A stretch of DNA of 64,000 nt from Salinispora tropica CNB-440 (GTDB lineage Bacteria; Actinomycetota; Actinomycetes; Mycobacteriales; Micromonosporaceae): positions 3,166,144 to 3,230,143 of the forward strand of contig NC_009380.1 of the NCBI RefSeq assembly GCF_000016425.1, in the 5' to 3' direction. Made by a program: the position numbers and the translations under genes. The notes below the pieces were generated by a model, which was given only the letters and a program-made list of their open reading frames with translations, did not search any database and had not been told where the DNA came from. Positions 1 to 20,971 of the stretch are shown here, piece after piece (the stretch's first letter is position 1; every line of letters begins with the position of its first letter).

Positions 1-8638
<8,638 letters not shown>

Positions 8639-8689
8639 CGTTCACACCAATCTTCCCGCGCCGGAGAGTCCTCTGGAGACGGGCTGCCG

Positions 8690-11600
8690 TCAGGAGATGC
8701 CGAGCTCGTTCTCCAGGACGTCGAACAGTTCCTCGTCGGTGGCGGACTCGTAGTCGCGCCGGGTGTCGTCGGGGTCGCCGGTCCGGTCCTGCCAGCCGCG
8801 TAGCACCGCCTCCAGCCGTGCGGTGATCCGGGCGTGCTCGTCGGTGGGTACGCCGGTCAGGGTCTTTTCCAGACGGTCGAGGTCGGCGAGGACCGCGTCG
8901 GCCGGATCGGCGTCGGGCGCCACCAGGTCGGCCTTCAACGCCCGGGCGAGGGCGGCGGGCTCGGGATGGTCGAAGACGAGCGTGGCGGGCAGCCGCAGGC
9001 CGGTCACGGTGCTGAGCACGTTGCGGAACTCGACGGCGGCGAGGGAGTCGAAGCCGAGGTCCTTGAACGCACGACCGGGTTCCACCGACGCCGGGCCCGG
9101 GAAGCCGAGCACGGCGGCGGCGTGCGTGCGGACCAGGTCGAGCAGCAGGGCGTCCCGGTCGGCGTCGGAGAGACCGGTGAGCCGTTGCACCAGCCCCGGG
9201 CCGCCGGCCGTCGCGCCGCCGGTGGCCACGGGCCGGGCCGAGACGCGGACCAGACCGCGCAGCACGGCGGGCAGCGCGTCGGTCCGCCGACGCAGCGCGT
9301 CCAGGTCGACCCGCACCGGTACGACGGTGGCCCGGTCGGCGGCGACAGCCGCGTCGAAGAGGCCCAGCCCCTCGTCGGTGGTCATGGCGGGCATGCCGAG
9401 CCGGCGCATCCGGTGCAGGTCGGCCTCGTCGAGATGACCGCCCATGCCGGTGCCGGCGGCCCAGAGGCCGAAGGCCAGCGAGGTGGCGGGCAGCCCGTCG
9501 GCGCGGCGGCGCTGGGCAAGCGCGTCGAGAAAGAGGTTGGCGGCAGCGTAGTTGCCCTGGCCGGCGCCGGCCACCCAGCCGGCCGACGAGGAAAAGAGCA
9601 CGAACGCAGTCAGGTCGAGGTCGCGGGTGAGGTCGTGCAGGTGCCAGGCGGCGTCCACCTTGGGTCGCAGCACCCGGTGCAGTTGCTCGGGGGTGAGGGC
9701 GTCGACCAGCGCGTTCTCGGCGGTGCCGGCGGCGTGCACGACGGCGGTGAGCGGGTGGGTGGCGGGAAGGTCGGCGAGCAACGCGGCGAGCGCGTCTCGG
9801 TCGGCGACGTCGCAGGCGGCGACCGTCACCTCGGCGCCGGCGGCGGTGAGGTCCGCAACCAGTTCCGCCGCGCCAGGTGCCATGGCACCGCTGCGGCTGG
9901 TCAGCAGCAACCGGCGTACCTGGTGCCGGGTGACCAGGTGCCGGGCGACGAGGCTACCCAGCCCGCCGAGGCCACCGGTGATCAGGACGGTGCCGTCGGC
10001 GGACCACGGGATGCCGTCGCGGGGTGCCTCGGCGGGTACCCGGGTCAGTCGGGGCACCAGCAGTCGACCGTCCCGGACGGCCACCTCCGGTTCCCCGGTG
10101 GCCAGCGCCGCCGCGAGGTGATCGGTGCCGGTGCCGTCGGTGTCGACCAGGACGAACCGGCCGGGGTGTTCGGCCTCGGCGGCCCGGACCAGCCCCCACA
10201 GGGCCGCTTGGGCAGGGTTGACCGGGGTGTCGCCGGCACCGACCGCATCGCGGGTATGCAGCACCAGCGTCGCCGCGGCGTACCCCGGCTCGGTGAGCCA
10301 TCGGTGCAGCAGCGCCAACAGTCGTTCGGCGGCCGCGTGCACGGCCGCGGGCGGCGTACCGGGCGGGTCGAGGGTGACCACGACGGTGCCGGGTGCCGGG
10401 TCAGGCAGTTCCGCCTCGGCGTCGATGGGGGTCCAGTCGTCGGCGACGATGTCCGGGGTGGCGACGGGCTGCCAAGCCACCTCGAACAGGTTGCGCCGGT
10501 GGCCCCGGGCGGCGGTCCCGAGTGCGTCGGCGGCGACCGGTCGGGCCACCATCTGGTCGATGGTGGCGACGGGGTTGCCGTTCCCGTCGGCGACGGTGAC
10601 GGCCAGCTTGTCGGCGGTGGCCGGGAAGATCCGGATCCGCAGAGTGGCGGCGTGCGCGGCATGCAGGGTCACCCCGCGCCAGGAGAACGGCAACGGCGTG
10701 TTGCCGGCGCCTTCGGCTACGAGGTTCGCGTGTAGCGCCGCGTCGAACAGAGCCGGATGCAGCAGGAACCGCGGCACGTCGGCGGCGGCCACCTCGGGCA
10801 GCGCCGCCTCGGCCCAGACCTCGGCGGTGTCGCCGTGGCCGCGCTGCCACACCGCGCGCAGCCCCTGGAACACCGGCCCGTAGCCGTAACCGTGGTCGAG
10901 CAGCCGGTCGTAGAGGCCGGTGAGATCGACCGGCTCGGCGCCGGGGGGCGGCCACTCGGACAGGTCGGCGGCGGCCGGGTCTGCCCCGGCCTGACGGACC
11001 AGGACCCCTTCGGCATGCCGGGTCCAGCCGGCGTCGTCGGCCGCGTCGTCGGGCCGGGTCCAGATGCCGAGGGTACGGGCGCCGCTGTCGTCGGCGGCGT
11101 CGACCGCGACGCGCAGCGCCAGGCCGCCCTCGGCGGGCAGCACCAGCGGCGTGCCGATGGTCAGTTCGTCCAGCACGGGACAGCCGACCTGGTCTCCCGC
11201 GCGCAGGGCGAGCTCGACCAGCCCGGTGCCGGGGACGAGGACGGTGTCGAACACCGCGTGGTCGGCGAGCCACGGCTGGGCGGTGCGGGAGAGGCGGCCG
11301 GTGAGCACCACACCACCAGTGCCGGGCAGATCGATGACCGCGCCGAGCAGCGGGTGGTCGGCGGAGTTCAGGCCCATCGCGGTGGCATCGCCCGGGTCGG
11401 CCGGAGCGTCGATCCAGTAGTGCTGGTGTTGGAAGGCATACGTCGGCAGATCAACCTGCCGCCCACCCGGATGCACCGCAGCCCAATCCAGATCAACACC
11501 AGCAGCCCACACCCGCCCCATCCCCGCCGCAAACGCCCGCACCTGATCACCACCACGCCGCTGCAACCCCACCACCACCGCCGCCTCCGGCACACACTCC

Positions 11601-14600
11601 GCCACCAACCCCGTCAACACACTGTCCGGACCAACCTCCACAAACCGCGTCACCCCACGCTCCACCAACGTCGCCACCGCATCCGCAAACCGCACCGTCC
11701 CCCGCACCTGCCCCTGCCAATACCCCACCGACCCCAACACCTCATCCGTCACCACCTCACCCGTAACCGTCGACACCACCGCCACACCCCCCACACGCCC
11801 CCGCACCCCACCCACAACCCGCCCAAAATCCGCCACCATCGGATCCATCAACCGCGAATGAAACGCATGCGACACCCGCAACCGCCGCGTCCACACCCCC
11901 AACGACCCCTCCAACCCCGCAATCTCCTCCTCCGTCCCCGACACCACCACCGACCGAGGACCATTCACCGCCGCCACATCCACACCACCAAGCTCCAACT
12001 CCCCCACCGACCCACCCACCGCCAACATCGCCCCACCCGGCAACCCCTCCATCAACCCACCCCGAGCCGCCACCACCCGACACGCATCCTCCAACGACCA
12101 CACCCCAGACACATACGCCGCCACCAACTCACCAACCGAATGACCCACCACAAAATCCGGCACCAAACCCCACGACTCCGCCAACCGAAACAACGCCACC
12201 TCCACCGCAAACAACGCCGGCTGCGCCCACCCCGTCCGATCAAGAACACCACCACCATCAACAAACATCACCTCCCGCAAATCACCCCCCAACAACGGCC
12301 CAAACACCCCACACACCTCCGCCAACGCCCCCGCAAACACCGGAAACGCCCCCGCCAACTCCCGACCCATCCCCACCCACTGCGCACCCTGACCCGAAAA
12401 CAAAACAGCAGTACGACCGGTGGTCAGGTGGCCGTGCACGCCCTGGCCGGCGGCGAGCGCGCGGAGACCGGTGACGCCGTCGCCTACAGCGACGCCCCGG
12501 TGTTCCAGCGCGGCCCGACCGGCGCCGAGGGTCAGCGCCACGTCTGCGGGATCAAAGTCAGCATCGGCAAGGAAGTCGGCGAGGCTGGCGGCCTGGGCGG
12601 TGAGGCCGCTAACCGATCGGCCGGAGACCGGCCAGAGCGCCACCGGCGACGTGCCGGAGCGGACGACCGGTGCGGTGGCGGGAGCCTGTTCCAGCACCAC
12701 ATGAGCATTGGTCCCACTGATACCAAACGACGACACCCCAGCCCGACGCGGCCGATCCACCGCCGGCCACTCGACCGGATCGATAGCCAGGCGCACATCA
12801 CCGGCGCTCCAGTCCACGTGCGGCGTGGGCTCATCCACATGCAACGTGCGCGGCACCATCCCGTGCTCCATCGCCATCACCATCTTGATCACACCAGCCA
12901 CACCCGCCGCCGCCTGCGTGTGCCCAATATTCGACTTCACCGAACCCAACCACAACGGCCGATCCCGATCCCGCCCATACGTCGCCACAATCGCCTGCGC
13001 CTCAATCGGATCACCCAACGTCGTACCCGTACCATGCGCCTCCACCACATCAACCTCAGCCGCCGACACCCCCGCATTACCCAACGCCTGCCGAATCACC
13101 CGCTGCTGCGCCGGCCCATTCGGAGCCGTCAAACCATTCGACGCACCATCCTGATTCACCGCCGAACCCCGCACCACCCCATACACCCGATGACCATTCC
13201 GGCGAGCATCCGACAACCGCTCCAACACCAACACACCAACACCCTCAGACCAACCCGTCCCATCAGCACCCGCCGCAAACGGCTTACACCGACCATCGGG
13301 CGCCAACCCCCGCTGCCGCGAAAACTCCACAAACGTCTCCGGCGTCGCCATCACCGTCACCCCACCAGCCAACGCCAAATCACACTCCCCCGACCGCAAC
13401 GCCTGACCCGCCAAATGCATCGCCACCAACGACGACGAACACGCCGTATCAACCGACACCGCCGGGCCCTCCAACCCAAACGTGTACGAGATACGACCAG
13501 AAACAACACTGCCAGCACTGTGCCCCGACACGTAGTCGTGATACATCACACCAGCAAACACACCGGTAGCCGAACCCCGCACCGAAGCAGGATCAATACC
13601 AGCCCGCTCGAACGCCTCCCACGACACCTCCAACAATTGACGCTGCTGCGGGTCCATCAACACGGCCTCACGAGGTGAAATACCGAAAAAGACCGGATCG
13701 AACTCGCCCGCGTCGGTGAGAAAGCCGCCCTTCGCCACGTACGTGGTGTCGGGACGGCTGCCCGACGGGTCATAGAGGCGGTCAAGATCCCAACCCCGAT
13801 CGACAGGAAAACCATCGATGGCATCGACACCCTCAACGACCAGCCGCCACAAGTCCTCCGGCGACGAAACACCACCGGGATACCGGCAGGCCATCCCCAC
13901 GATCGCCACCGGCTCGTCGATACCGGTCGTGGTGGTGACGGCCGGTACCGGGTCGACGTCGTCCGGGCCGGCGATCTCCCTGAGCAGGTATCGGGCCAGA
14001 TCGCGGGGTGACGGGTAGTCGAAGATCAGGGTGGCGGGCAGCCGCAGGCCGGTGCTGGCGGAGAGCGCGTTGCGCAGCTCGACCGCGGTGAGCGAGTCGA
14101 AGCCCAGCTCCTGGAACGGGCGGCCGGCGTCGATCCGCTCGGCGGAGGCGTGCCCGAGCACCGCCGCCACCTGGGTGAGGACCAGGGCGGTCGCGGCGCG
14201 GTCGCGTTCGTCGGCGGGTAGTGCGGCGAGATCCGCCGCCCAGCCGGTGGCGTTGGGGACGGCGGCACGGGCGGCCAAGCGTCGCGCCGGGCGGACCAGG
14301 CCGTGGAAGGGCAGCGGCAGATCGTCGCCGAGAGTACGTAGGACGGCCAGGTCGAGCCGGGCCGGGACGGCCGTCGGGTACGGGTTGGCGACGGCGGCGT
14401 CAAGCAGGGCGAGCCCGTCGGTGGTGGCCAGCGGCAGCACGCCACCGCGCGCCATCCGCTCCCGGTCGGCGTCGCCGAGCCGGTCGGTCATCGCCGAGCC
14501 CTGACCCCACAGCCCCCACGCCAACGACACACCAGGCAAACCCGCCCGACGACGCGTCACGGCCAACGCGTCCAGAAAAGCGTTAGCCGCCGCGTAGTTA

Positions 14601-17600
14601 CCCTGCCCCGGCGCGCCCAACACGCCAGACATCGAGGAGAACAACACGAACGCCGACAACTCCCGGTCCCGGGTCAACTCGTCCAACAACCACGCCGCGT
14701 CCACCTTCGGACGCAACACCCCCGACACCCGAGCCGCCGACAACGACGACACCACACCGTCATCCAGCACACCCGCCGTGTGCACCACCGCCGACAGATC
14801 CGACGCACCCGCCAGAACAGCAGCCAGCTGCACACGGTCAGCCACGTCACAAGCGGCCAGCTCGACCCGCGCGCCAGCCGCCGACAGCTCCGCCACCAGA
14901 TCCGCCGCACCCGAGGCAGCCATACCGCTACGCGACAACAACAGCAAACGCCGCACCCCATGCGCCGCCACCAAATGCCGAGCCACCACCGACCCCAACG
15001 CACCCGTCGCACCGGTAACCAACACCACACCCGTACCGAAAAGCGAAGCATCCACGCTAGACGACGCAACAGCCTGACGGACAAGCCGAGGAACCGAAAC
15101 CACCCCACCACGGACCCGTACCTGCGGTTCACCCGCGGCCAACGCGAGCGAGAGCACGTCAGAAAGCTGATCAGTGTCAGCGTCAACAAGAAGGAAGCGG
15201 TCCGGATTCTCCGCCTGCGCCGAACGCAGCAGACCCCACACCGCCGCACCCGCCAGATCGGTCACATCATCACCGACCGCGCCCCGGGTGAGGACGACGA
15301 GCGGGGCGGTCGTGGTTCCGGCCAGCCAGCGCTGGGCGATCGCCAACACCCTGTTCACCTCAACGTGCACGTCGTCGGTGCCTCCGGCCGGCAGCACCAC
15401 CAGCTCGGGCGGGCCGTCACCGGGCCCCGGGCCGGTGGTCGGAGTGACGCCGTCACCGGTGGGGGCCGGGGTGGTGTCGGGGTGCCAGGTCCAGGTGGGG
15501 GTGGTTCCGGTCACGGTGATGCCGAGGGGGTGCCAGTCGAGACCGAAGAGCGCGTCGGCGACGCCAGTGGCCGCGGCGACCCGCACCGGGCGGAGCACCA
15601 GCGACCGAACGGTCGCGACGGGTGCGCCGACGGCATCGGCAACCGCGATCCGGACGCTGCTGTCGGACGGGGTGAGCCGTACCCGGAGGCTGGTGGCACC
15701 GGTGGCGTGCAGTGCCACGCCCGACCAGGCGAACGGCAGACCCCGGTGCGGGTCGTCGTCGGCTCGAGTGAGGGCGTGCAGGCCGGCGTCGAAGAGCGCC
15801 GGGTGCAGACCGTAGCCGTCGGTCTCCGTACCCTCGGGGAGATCGACCTCGGCGTAGAGTTCCTTGCCGGTCCGCCAGGCGCGGCGCAGGCCCTGAAAGG
15901 TGTGTCCGTAGTCGAGTCCGCCGATCGCGAGGTCGTCGTAGAGACCGGTCAGGGGCAGCGGTTCGGCGTCGGCGGGCGGCCATTCGGTGAGGGCGACGCC
16001 GGGAGTGTCGCCGGCGGTCAGGACGCCGGTCGCGTGCCGGGTCCACGGTGCGTCGTCACGTTCGCGGGAGTGCACCGCGACGGCACGACGGCCGGTCGGG
16101 TCGGGCGCCTCCACCGTGAGTTGGACCTCGACGCTGCCGCTGTCCGGTACGACGAGAGGCGCGTGCAGGGTCAGCTCGTCGAGCAGGTCGGCGCCGACCT
16201 GGGCACCGGCGTGCAGGGCGAGTTCGACCAGCCCGGTGCCGGGGAACACGACAGTGCCGCCGACCGTGTGGTCGGCGAGCCACGGGTGGGTGGACAGGGA
16301 CCAGCGGCCAGTGAGGACGGCACCGTCGGTGTTGGCCAGCGGCACCGTGACGTCGAGCAGAGGGTGGGTGGCGGCGAGCAGTCCAGCGCCGACGAGAGCG
16401 GGGTCGTAGAGCCAGTAGTGCTGGTGTTGGAAGGCATACGTCGGCAAATCAACCTGCCGCCCACCCGGATGCACCGCAGCCCAATCCAGATCAACACCAG
16501 CAGCCCACACCCGCCCCATCCCCGCCGCAAACGCCCGCACCTGATCACCACCACGCCGCTGCAACCCCACCACCACCGCCGCCTCCGGCACACACTCCGC
16601 CACCAACCCCGTCAACACACTGTCCGGACCAACCTCCACAAACCGCGTCACCCCACGCTCCACCAACGTCGCCACCGCATCCGCAAACCGCACCGTCCCC
16701 CGCACCTGCCCCTGCCAATACCCCACCGACCCCAACACCTCATCCGTCACCACCTCACCCGTAACCGTCGACACCACCGCCACACCCCCCACACGCCCCC
16801 GCACCCCACCCACAACCCGCCCAAAATCCGCCACCATCGGATCCATCAACCGCGAATGAAACGCATGCGACACCCGCAACCGCCGCGTCCACACCCCCAA
16901 CGACCCCTCCAACCCCGCAATCTCCTCCTCCGTCCCCGACACCACCACCGACCGAGGACCATTCACCGCCGCCACATCCACACCACCAAGCTCCAACTCC
17001 CCCACCGACCCACCCACCGCCAACATCGCCCCACCCGGCAACCCCTCCATCAACCCACCCCGAGCCGCCACCACCCGACACGCATCCTCCAACGACCACA
17101 CCCCAGACACATACGCCGCCACCAACTCACCAACCGAATGACCCACCACAAAATCCGGCACCAAACCCCACGACTCCGCCAACCGAAACAACGCCACCTC
17201 CACCGCAAACAACGCCGGCTGCGCCCACCCCGTCCGATCAAGAACACCACCACCATCAACAAACATCACCTCCCGCAAATCACCCCCCAACAACGGCCCA
17301 AACACCCCACACACCTCCGCCAACGCCCCCGCAAACACCGGAAAAGCCCCCGCCAACTCCCGACCCATCCCCACCCACTGCGCACCCTGACCCGAAAACA
17401 AAACAGCAGTACGACCCGAACTCACCCGCCCCGACACACCACCACCAGCAGCCACCACCTCCAAACCAGCAGAAAGCTCCGACACCTCCCGACCCACCGC
17501 CACACCCCGAAACTCCAACCCCGCCCGACCCACACCCAACGACAACCCCACATCCACCGCACGCACACCAACCCCACCACAAAACCCCGCCACACGACCC

Positions 17601-19081
17601 GCCTGACCAGCAAGCCCCTCCAACGAACGCCCCGACACAGGCCACAACACCACCGGCGGATCCACCACCTCCACCAACCCCACCGACTCCTCGTCACCAA
17701 CCAACGGAGCCTGCTCCAACACCACATGAGCATTGGTCCCACTGATACCAAACGACGACACCCCAGCCCGACGAGGACGCCCAGTAACCGGCCACTCCAC
17801 AGCATCCGTCAACAGCCGAACATCCCCGACCGACCAATCCACGTGCGGCGTGGGCTCATCCACATGCAACGTGCGCGGCAACACCCCATGCCGCATCGCC
17901 ATCACCATCTTGATCACACCAGCCACACCCGCCGCCGCCTGCGTGTGCCCAATATTCGACTTCACCGAACCCAACCACAACGGCCGATCCCGATCCCGCC
18001 CATACGTCGCCACAATCGCCTGCGCCTCAATCGGATCACCCAACGTCGTACCCGTACCATGCGCCTCGACGGCGTCCACCTGGTCGGTGGTCAGTCGGGC
18101 ATTGGCCAGGGCTTCGGCGATGACCCGACGCTGTGAGGGACCGTTAGGGGCGGTGAGGCCGCTGCTGGCACCGTCCTGGTTGACCGCGGTGCCGCGTACG
18201 ACGGCCAGCACCCGGTGCCCGTTGCGCTGGGCGTCGCTGAGTCGCTCGACGAGCAGCACACCGACGCCCTCGGCCCATCCGGTGCCGTCGGCGGCGGCGG
18301 CGAACGGCTTGCATCGACCGTCGGAGGCCAGACCTCGTTGCCGGCTGAAGTCGACGAACGTCTCCGGGGTGGCCATCACCGTCGCGCCGCCGGCCAGCGC
18401 CAGGGTGCACTCCTCACGGCGCAGCGCCTGGATCGCCAGGTGCAGCGCGACCAGTGACGACGAACAAGCGGTATCCACGGTGATCGCCGGACCCTCCAGG
18501 CCCAGCACGTACGCGACCCGGCCGGAGAAGATACTGCCGGCGTTGCCGTTGCCGAGAAAGCCCTCCAACTCGGCGGGCACCGTCGGCAGCCGGGTCGAGT
18601 AGTCGTGGTACATGAGCCCGGCGAACACACCGGTGCGGCTACCGCGCATCGAGACCGGGTCGATGCCGGCCGACTCGAACGCCTCCCAGGACGCCTCCAG
18701 CAACAGCCGTTGCTGCGGGTCCATGGCGATCGCCTCACGCGGCGAAATGCCGAAGAACTCAGGGTCGAAAAGCGCGGCGTCGGAGAGGAACCCACCGCTC
18801 CTCGTGTACGTCTTGCCGGCCTTGGAATGGTCGGGGTCGTAGATGTCCTCGATGTTCCAACCCCGGTCGTTGGGGAAGTCGGAGATGGCGTCGGCACCGT
18901 CGGCGAGGAGCTGCCACAGCGCCGCCGGACTGTCCACGCCGCCCGGAAATCGGCAGCTCATACCGACGATCGCGATCGGGTCGTACTCTCGGAGCTCGGC
19001 GTTGCGTAGCTGCCGGCGGGCCTCACGCAGATCTATGGTGGCCCGCTTCAGGTACCCGAGAAGCTTCTCCTCGTTCTCCAT
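8690..19081 (-). CDS. Type I modular PKS, two complete modules (KS-AT-DH-KR-ACP x2)
   Basis: A 3463-aa polyketide synthase predicted to add two malonate units and reduce and dehydrate both. ATG 19081 follows a GGGAG ribosome site. Order: N-terminal docking helix 1-33; KS1 about 35-460 (TACSSS); AT1 about 558-860 (GHSVGE, HAFH, malonyl); DH1 about 904-1174 with HxxxGxxxxP and DxxxH intact; KR1 from about 1349 (TGATGALG) with an LDD motif, B-type; ACP1 (GFDSL) near 1663; KS2 from about 1724; AT2 from about 2226 (HAFH); DH2 about 2577-2847, where the Gly of HxxxGxxxxP is Asp; KR2 from about 3030 with no LDD; ACP2 (GFDSL) near 3341; acidic C-terminal docking tail. No loading module, ER or TE is present, so a partner PKS or trans-loaded starter must feed it. 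The tail suits hand-over to the PKS starting at 8638. Confidence 0.97.
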   Translation of the reverse strand: MENEEKLLGYLKRATIDLREARRQLRNAELREYDPIAIVGMSCRFPGGVDSPAALWQLLADGADAISDFPNDRGWNIEDIYDPDHSKAGKTYTRSGGFLSDAALFDPEFFGISPREAIAMDPQQRLLLEASWEAFESAGIDPVSMRGSRTGVFAGLMYHDYSTRLPTVPAELEGFLGNGNAGSIFSGRVAYVLGLEGPAITVDTACSSSLVALHLAIQALRREECTLALAGGATVMATPETFVDFSRQRGLASDGRCKPFAAAADGTGWAEGVGVLLVERLSDAQRNGHRVLAVVRGTAVNQDGASSGLTAPNGPSQRRVIAEALANARLTTDQVDAVEAHGTGTTLGDPIEAQAIVATYGRDRDRPLWLGSVKSNIGHTQAAAGVAGVIKMVMAMRHGVLPRTLHVDEPTPHVDWSVGDVRLLTDAVEWPVTGRPRRAGVSSFGISGTNAHVVLEQAPLVGDEESVGLVEVVDPPVVLWPVSGRSLEGLAGQAGRVAGFCGGVGVRAVDVGLSLGVGRAGLEFRGVAVGREVSELSAGLEVVAAGGGVSGRVSSGRTAVLFSGQGAQWVGMGRELAGAFPVFAGALAEVCGVFGPLLGGDLREVMFVDGGGVLDRTGWAQPALFAVEVALFRLAESWGLVPDFVVGHSVGELVAAYVSGVWSLEDACRVVAARGGLMEGLPGGAMLAVGGSVGELELGGVDVAAVNGPRSVVVSGTEEEIAGLEGSLGVWTRRLRVSHAFHSRLMDPMVADFGRVVGGVRGRVGGVAVVSTVTGEVVTDEVLGSVGYWQGQVRGTVRFADAVATLVERGVTRFVEVGPDSVLTGLVAECVPEAAVVVGLQRRGGDQVRAFAAGMGRVWAAGVDLDWAAVHPGGRQVDLPTYAFQHQHYWLYDPALVGAGLLAATHPLLDVTVPLANTDGAVLTGRWSLSTHPWLADHTVGGTVVFPGTGLVELALHAGAQVGADLLDELTLHAPLVVPDSGSVEVQLTVEAPDPTGRRAVAVHSRERDDAPWTRHATGVLTAGDTPGVALTEWPPADAEPLPLTGLYDDLAIGGLDYGHTFQGLRRAWRTGKELYAEVDLPEGTETDGYGLHPALFDAGLHALTRADDDPHRGLPFAWSGVALHATGATSLRVRLTPSDSSVRIAVADAVGAPVATVRSLVLRPVRVAAATGVADALFGLDWHPLGITVTGTTPTWTWHPDTTPAPTGDGVTPTTGPGPGDGPPELVVLPAGGTDDVHVEVNRVLAIAQRWLAGTTTAPLVVLTRGAVGDDVTDLAGAAVWGLLRSAQAENPDRFLLVDADTDQLSDVLSLALAAGEPQVRVRGGVVSVPRLVRQAVASSSVDASLFGTGVVLVTGATGALGSVVARHLVAAHGVRRLLLLSRSGMAASGAADLVAELSAAGARVELAACDVADRVQLAAVLAGASDLSAVVHTAGVLDDGVVSSLSAARVSGVLRPKVDAAWLLDELTRDRELSAFVLFSSMSGVLGAPGQGNYAAANAFLDALAVTRRRAGLPGVSLAWGLWGQGSAMTDRLGDADRERMARGGVLPLATTDGLALLDAAVANPYPTAVPARLDLAVLRTLGDDLPLPFHGLVRPARRLAARAAVPNATGWAADLAALPADERDRAATALVLTQVAAVLGHASAERIDAGRPFQELGFDSLTAVELRNALSASTGLRLPATLIFDYPSPRDLARYLLREIAGPDDVDPVPAVTTTTGIDEPVAIVGMACRYPGGVSSPEDLWRLVVEGVDAIDGFPVDRGWDLDRLYDPSGSRPDTTYVAKGGFLTDAGEFDPVFFGISPREAVLMDPQQRQLLEVSWEAFERAGIDPASVRGSATGVFAGVMYHDYVSGHSAGSVVSGRISYTFGLEGPAVSVDTACSSSLVAMHLAGQALRSGECDLALAGGVTVMATPETFVEFSRQRGLAPDGRCKPFAAGADGTGWSEGVGVLVLERLSDARRNGHRVYGVVRGSAVNQDGASNGLTAPNGPAQQRVIRQALGNAGVSAAEVDVVEAHGTGTTLGDPIEAQAIVATYGRDRDRPLWLGSVKSNIGHTQAAAGVAGVIKMVMAMEHGMVPRTLHVDEPTPHVDWSAGDVRLAIDPVEWPAVDRPRRAGVSSFGISGTNAHVVLEQAPATAPVVRSGTSPVALWPVSGRSVSGLTAQAASLADFLADADFDPADVALTLGAGRAALEHRGVAVGDGVTGLRALAAGQGVHGHLTTGRTAVLFSGQGAQWVGMGRELAGAFPVFAGALAEVCGVFGPLLGGDLREVMFVDGGGVLDRTGWAQPALFAVEVALFRLAESWGLVPDFVVGHSVGELVAAYVSGVWSLEDACRVVAARGGLMEGLPGGAMLAVGGSVGELELGGVDVAAVNGPRSVVVSGTEEEIAGLEGSLGVWTRRLRVSHAFHSRLMDPMVADFGRVVGGVRGRVGGVAVVSTVTGEVVTDEVLGSVGYWQGQVRGTVRFADAVATLVERGVTRFVEVGPDSVLTGLVAECVPEAAVVVGLQRRGGDQVRAFAAGMGRVWAAGVDLDWAAVHPGGRQVDLPTYAFQHQHYWIDAPADPGDATAMGLNSADHPLLGAVIDLPGTGGVVLTGRLSRTAQPWLADHAVFDTVLVPGTGLVELALRAGDQVGCPVLDELTIGTPLVLPAEGGLALRVAVDAADDSGARTLGIWTRPDDAADDAGWTRHAEGVLVRQAGADPAAADLSEWPPPGAEPVDLTGLYDRLLDHGYGYGPVFQGLRAVWQRGHGDTAEVWAEAALPEVAAADVPRFLLHPALFDAALHANLVAEGAGNTPLPFSWRGVTLHAAHAATLRIRIFPATADKLAVTVADGNGNPVATIDQMVARPVAADALGTAARGHRRNLFEVAWQPVATPDIVADDWTPIDAEAELPDPAPGTVVVTLDPPGTPPAAVHAAAERLLALLHRWLTEPGYAAATLVLHTRDAVGAGDTPVNPAQAALWGLVRAAEAEHPGRFVLVDTDGTGTDHLAAALATGEPEVAVRDGRLLVPRLTRVPAEAPRDGIPWSADGTVLITGGLGGLGSLVARHLVTRHQVRRLLLTSRSGAMAPGAAELVADLTAAGAEVTVAACDVADRDALAALLADLPATHPLTAVVHAAGTAENALVDALTPEQLHRVLRPKVDAAWHLHDLTRDLDLTAFVLFSSSAGWVAGAGQGNYAAANLFLDALAQRRRADGLPATSLAFGLWAAGTGMGGHLDEADLHRMRRLGMPAMTTDEGLGLFDAAVAADRATVVPVRVDLDALRRRTDALPAVLRGLVRVSARPVATGGATAGGPGLVQRLTGLSDADRDALLLDLVRTHAAAVLGFPGPASVEPGRAFKDLGFDSLAAVEFRNVLSTVTGLRLPATLVFDHPEPAALARALKADLVAPDADPADAVLADLDRLEKTLTGVPTDEHARITARLEAVLRGWQDRTGDPDDTRRDYESATDEELFDVLENELGIS
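11414..12418. repeat. AT cassette copy 3 of 4 (shorter tract)
   Basis: AT2 of the two-module PKS. It is nearly identical to copies 1, 2 and 4 for 1005 bp, then stops abruptly at 12418 inside the KS-AT linker. The neighbouring 12419-12690 linker is unrelated and uses the usual C-ending codons. Identity to the KS end resumes near 12700. Confidence 0.95.
16412..17773. repeat. AT cassette copy 4 of 4
   Basis: AT1 of the two-module PKS with both linkers. It is identical to copy 1 except for about one base over 1362 bp. It ends at 17773, within the codons for the 3' end of KS1. Confidence 0.95.
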
Positions 19082-19494
19082 CTACGTCTCCCGCCACTAG
19101 CCCAGCCACGAAGACCCGGGCCAATTTCGACTCACGGGTCATCGGGCAGCAATTGTCGAAACAGAGAGCTTCTTCAGGCATTGTTGGTTGTTCGCGATGA
19201 CCCTACGAAGCGGCGTGGCGCACCCCCAACCCCCTACCGCCCCCAGAGCGCCCCCTAGCTCCCAACGCGACAGCGGCAACGAGGGCAGGAGCACCGTCTA
19301 CCGCAGGTTACGGCTCGCCCCCACCCACCACCACGGCCAGACACAGTCAGCGTTGAGGCCGAGCCTGACGCTGTTTACTGTGGGGGTACGTACCCGAGGT
19401 TCCGCTCTTCGCTGCGGCTTCCCGCGGCATCGGGTGCTGTTGGTCATGCGGTGGTCACGTGGCCACCACATACCGATCTATCCGACCGCGGCCT
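19082..19494. other. Non-coding spacer upstream of the type I PKS genes
   Basis: No credible gene is seen in these 413 bp. It holds the ribosome site and presumably the promoter for the minus-strand PKS operon. A TAGGGT -10-like hexamer on the minus strand at 19200-19205 is a candidate, but I see no convincing -35 partner. Confidence 0.5.
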
Positions 19495-20043
19495 TCAACA
19501 CCCAGGAGGTCGAGAGCGGCCGGGAAGGTCGGTGCGCCCGGCGGACCAGAGAAGCACCTGGACCGGATCCCCTTGGGGAGCGTCGGGAAAGAGCCGGGCG
19601 AGCACCGCGCGGCAGAGCGCCTCGGATGGACGCCAGCGGATGCCGAGCCCTTCAGTGATGTCGTGGGTGTGCACCAGCGTCTCGGTCACGTCCAGCGCCT
19701 CGCGAAGCCGCTCGGGTCTGTCGGACTCCAGTGCCAGGGCTCGTACCGAGGGGTCGGATGCCGACAACGCCGCGCTCAGCAGCCGTCCTGCGCCGGCAAC
19801 AGGTCGCAGCAGGTCGCGGGGACACGCGCCGTCGCGTACCACCAGGTCGAACGGAAGGTAGGCGGAGTCGGGCGGAGCAGCAAGCTGCCCGGCGTACGCG
19901 ACGAGGTCACGCGCGACATAGGCGACAGTTTCCCAGCAGCTCCAGTCGAGCGTGCCAGCCCGGCGTCGCCAGTCCGCAGACTCAAACGGCGTGAGCACCC
20001 GGACCATCTCCGCCACGGCCTGGTCGACATGACGGCTGTCCAT
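19495..20043 (-). CDS. DinB / mycothiol-dependent maleylpyruvate isomerase-like protein
   Basis: Soluble protein of about 182 aa with the look of the MDMPI N-terminal/DinB fold: an early segment with DWSCWETVAYVA, where the family has a W-x-V-x-x-x-x-A-H-L helix, and a central HTHDITEGLG stretch matching the conserved H-x-H-D region. Family members are metal- and thiol-dependent enzymes or have unassigned roles; the substrate here is unknown. The frame is open back to 20298, but the first residues before ATG 20043 (or ATG 20052) look non-homologous, so an internal start is chosen. It lies between the PKS promoter and an NADAR remnant and is probably not part of the pathway. Confidence 0.7.
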   Translation of the reverse strand: MDSRHVDQAVAEMVRVLTPFESADWRRRAGTLDWSCWETVAYVARDLVAYAGQLAAPPDSAYLPFDLVVRDGACPRDLLRPVAGAGRLLSAALSASDPSVRALALESDRPERLREALDVTETLVHTHDITEGLGIRWRPSEALCRAVLARLFPDAPQGDPVQVLLWSAGRTDLPGRSRPPGC

Positions 20044-20209
20044 CAAAGGCATATCGAGCAGGCTGCCAGATCTTGCGCCGCCTCGTCGTACCGCCAGCAC
20101 CCGCTCGATCGGCAGCTCGCGACCCGGGGCGGTTTGCACCGAGCGTGAGGAGGCGATGTGAGTCGCCACGCGTGCTCGGGGCGGATCCCTGTAACCGGGT
20201 TCGGCGAGG

Positions 20210-20569
20210 CTACTGCTCTTGCTGGTTCTTGAGGACGTCACGTACGTGCATGGGCGCGAACCCGAGCAGGTTGGTGCCCGGCCAATGCGTCGGGTCAACA
20301 GCGGCCGGATCGTCGCGGGCCAGCCCGATTCCCCAGATCCGGTCTACCGGGCTGGCCTCAACGAGAACCCGCTGGCCGGTACCGAGCAGAAACGTGCGCA
20401 GTCCGGCGTGCTGACCGAACGTGGCCAGATTGCCAGCGACCACGATCGGGACACGGTGCTCGTCCCAGATCCGTTGGTCGAATCCGACGACCCGGCCGCC
20501 GAGGGTCTTGGCCGCGTGCGGATGTGGCACAGAAACTTCATCCGGTCTCCTCACTACAGCCGCCCTCAT
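20210..20569 (-). pseudogene. NADAR (YbiA-like) family remnant, N-terminus missing
   Basis: About 119 codons match the C-terminal part of the NADAR family (N-glycosidases acting on ADP-ribose or riboflavin-pathway intermediates). Visible signatures are EASPVDRIWGIGL, a DDP segment, and a W-x-G-x-N-L-L-G stretch near the C-terminus. The usual N-terminal third, with the N-F-x-P and E-H-x-x-Q region, cannot be found upstream in any frame; the open frame continues to 20773 with unrelated sequence. A truncated relic is most likely. A short functional form cannot be excluded. Confidence 0.6.
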
Positions 20570-20971
20570 CGTTCTTGGCTGGCCAGACGGAGGGCGTAGG
20601 CAGCTTTCGTCGGTGACCCCACACCCCCTAAACCGTCCTAGGAGGATGACAGAAACGGAGCGGCGCGCGGTCGCCACGGTGATGGTGTTGCCACACCTGC
20701 CAAGCCCGAGCTCAGCAACCAAACAGCCCGCGATCAGCAGATACGCCGCCGCCCGCGACGGCGGGTCCCGCATTCGCTGCTACAGACAACGGGTCCGAGC
20801 CAGGACCGCATCGATCATCTCGAACGGTACCCGCGGAGTCAGCTCACCCAGCGGACCCGGCGCGAACGGGCCCGACCCGCACCCCCGCGCGACGCGACAG
20901 ACTGCGCCAACAGCGGGACTCCCGACGGTGACGAACGGGGAGCTGGCCAGCTCCGAACACGAGGGCCGGAG
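20570..20971. other. Region without a recognisable gene
   Basis: About 400 bp between the NADAR remnant and the helix-turn-helix gene. Reading frames are open on the minus strand (to 20773), but the sequence has no family resemblance and poor coding character. I see no hairpin or repeat worth naming. Confidence 0.4.
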
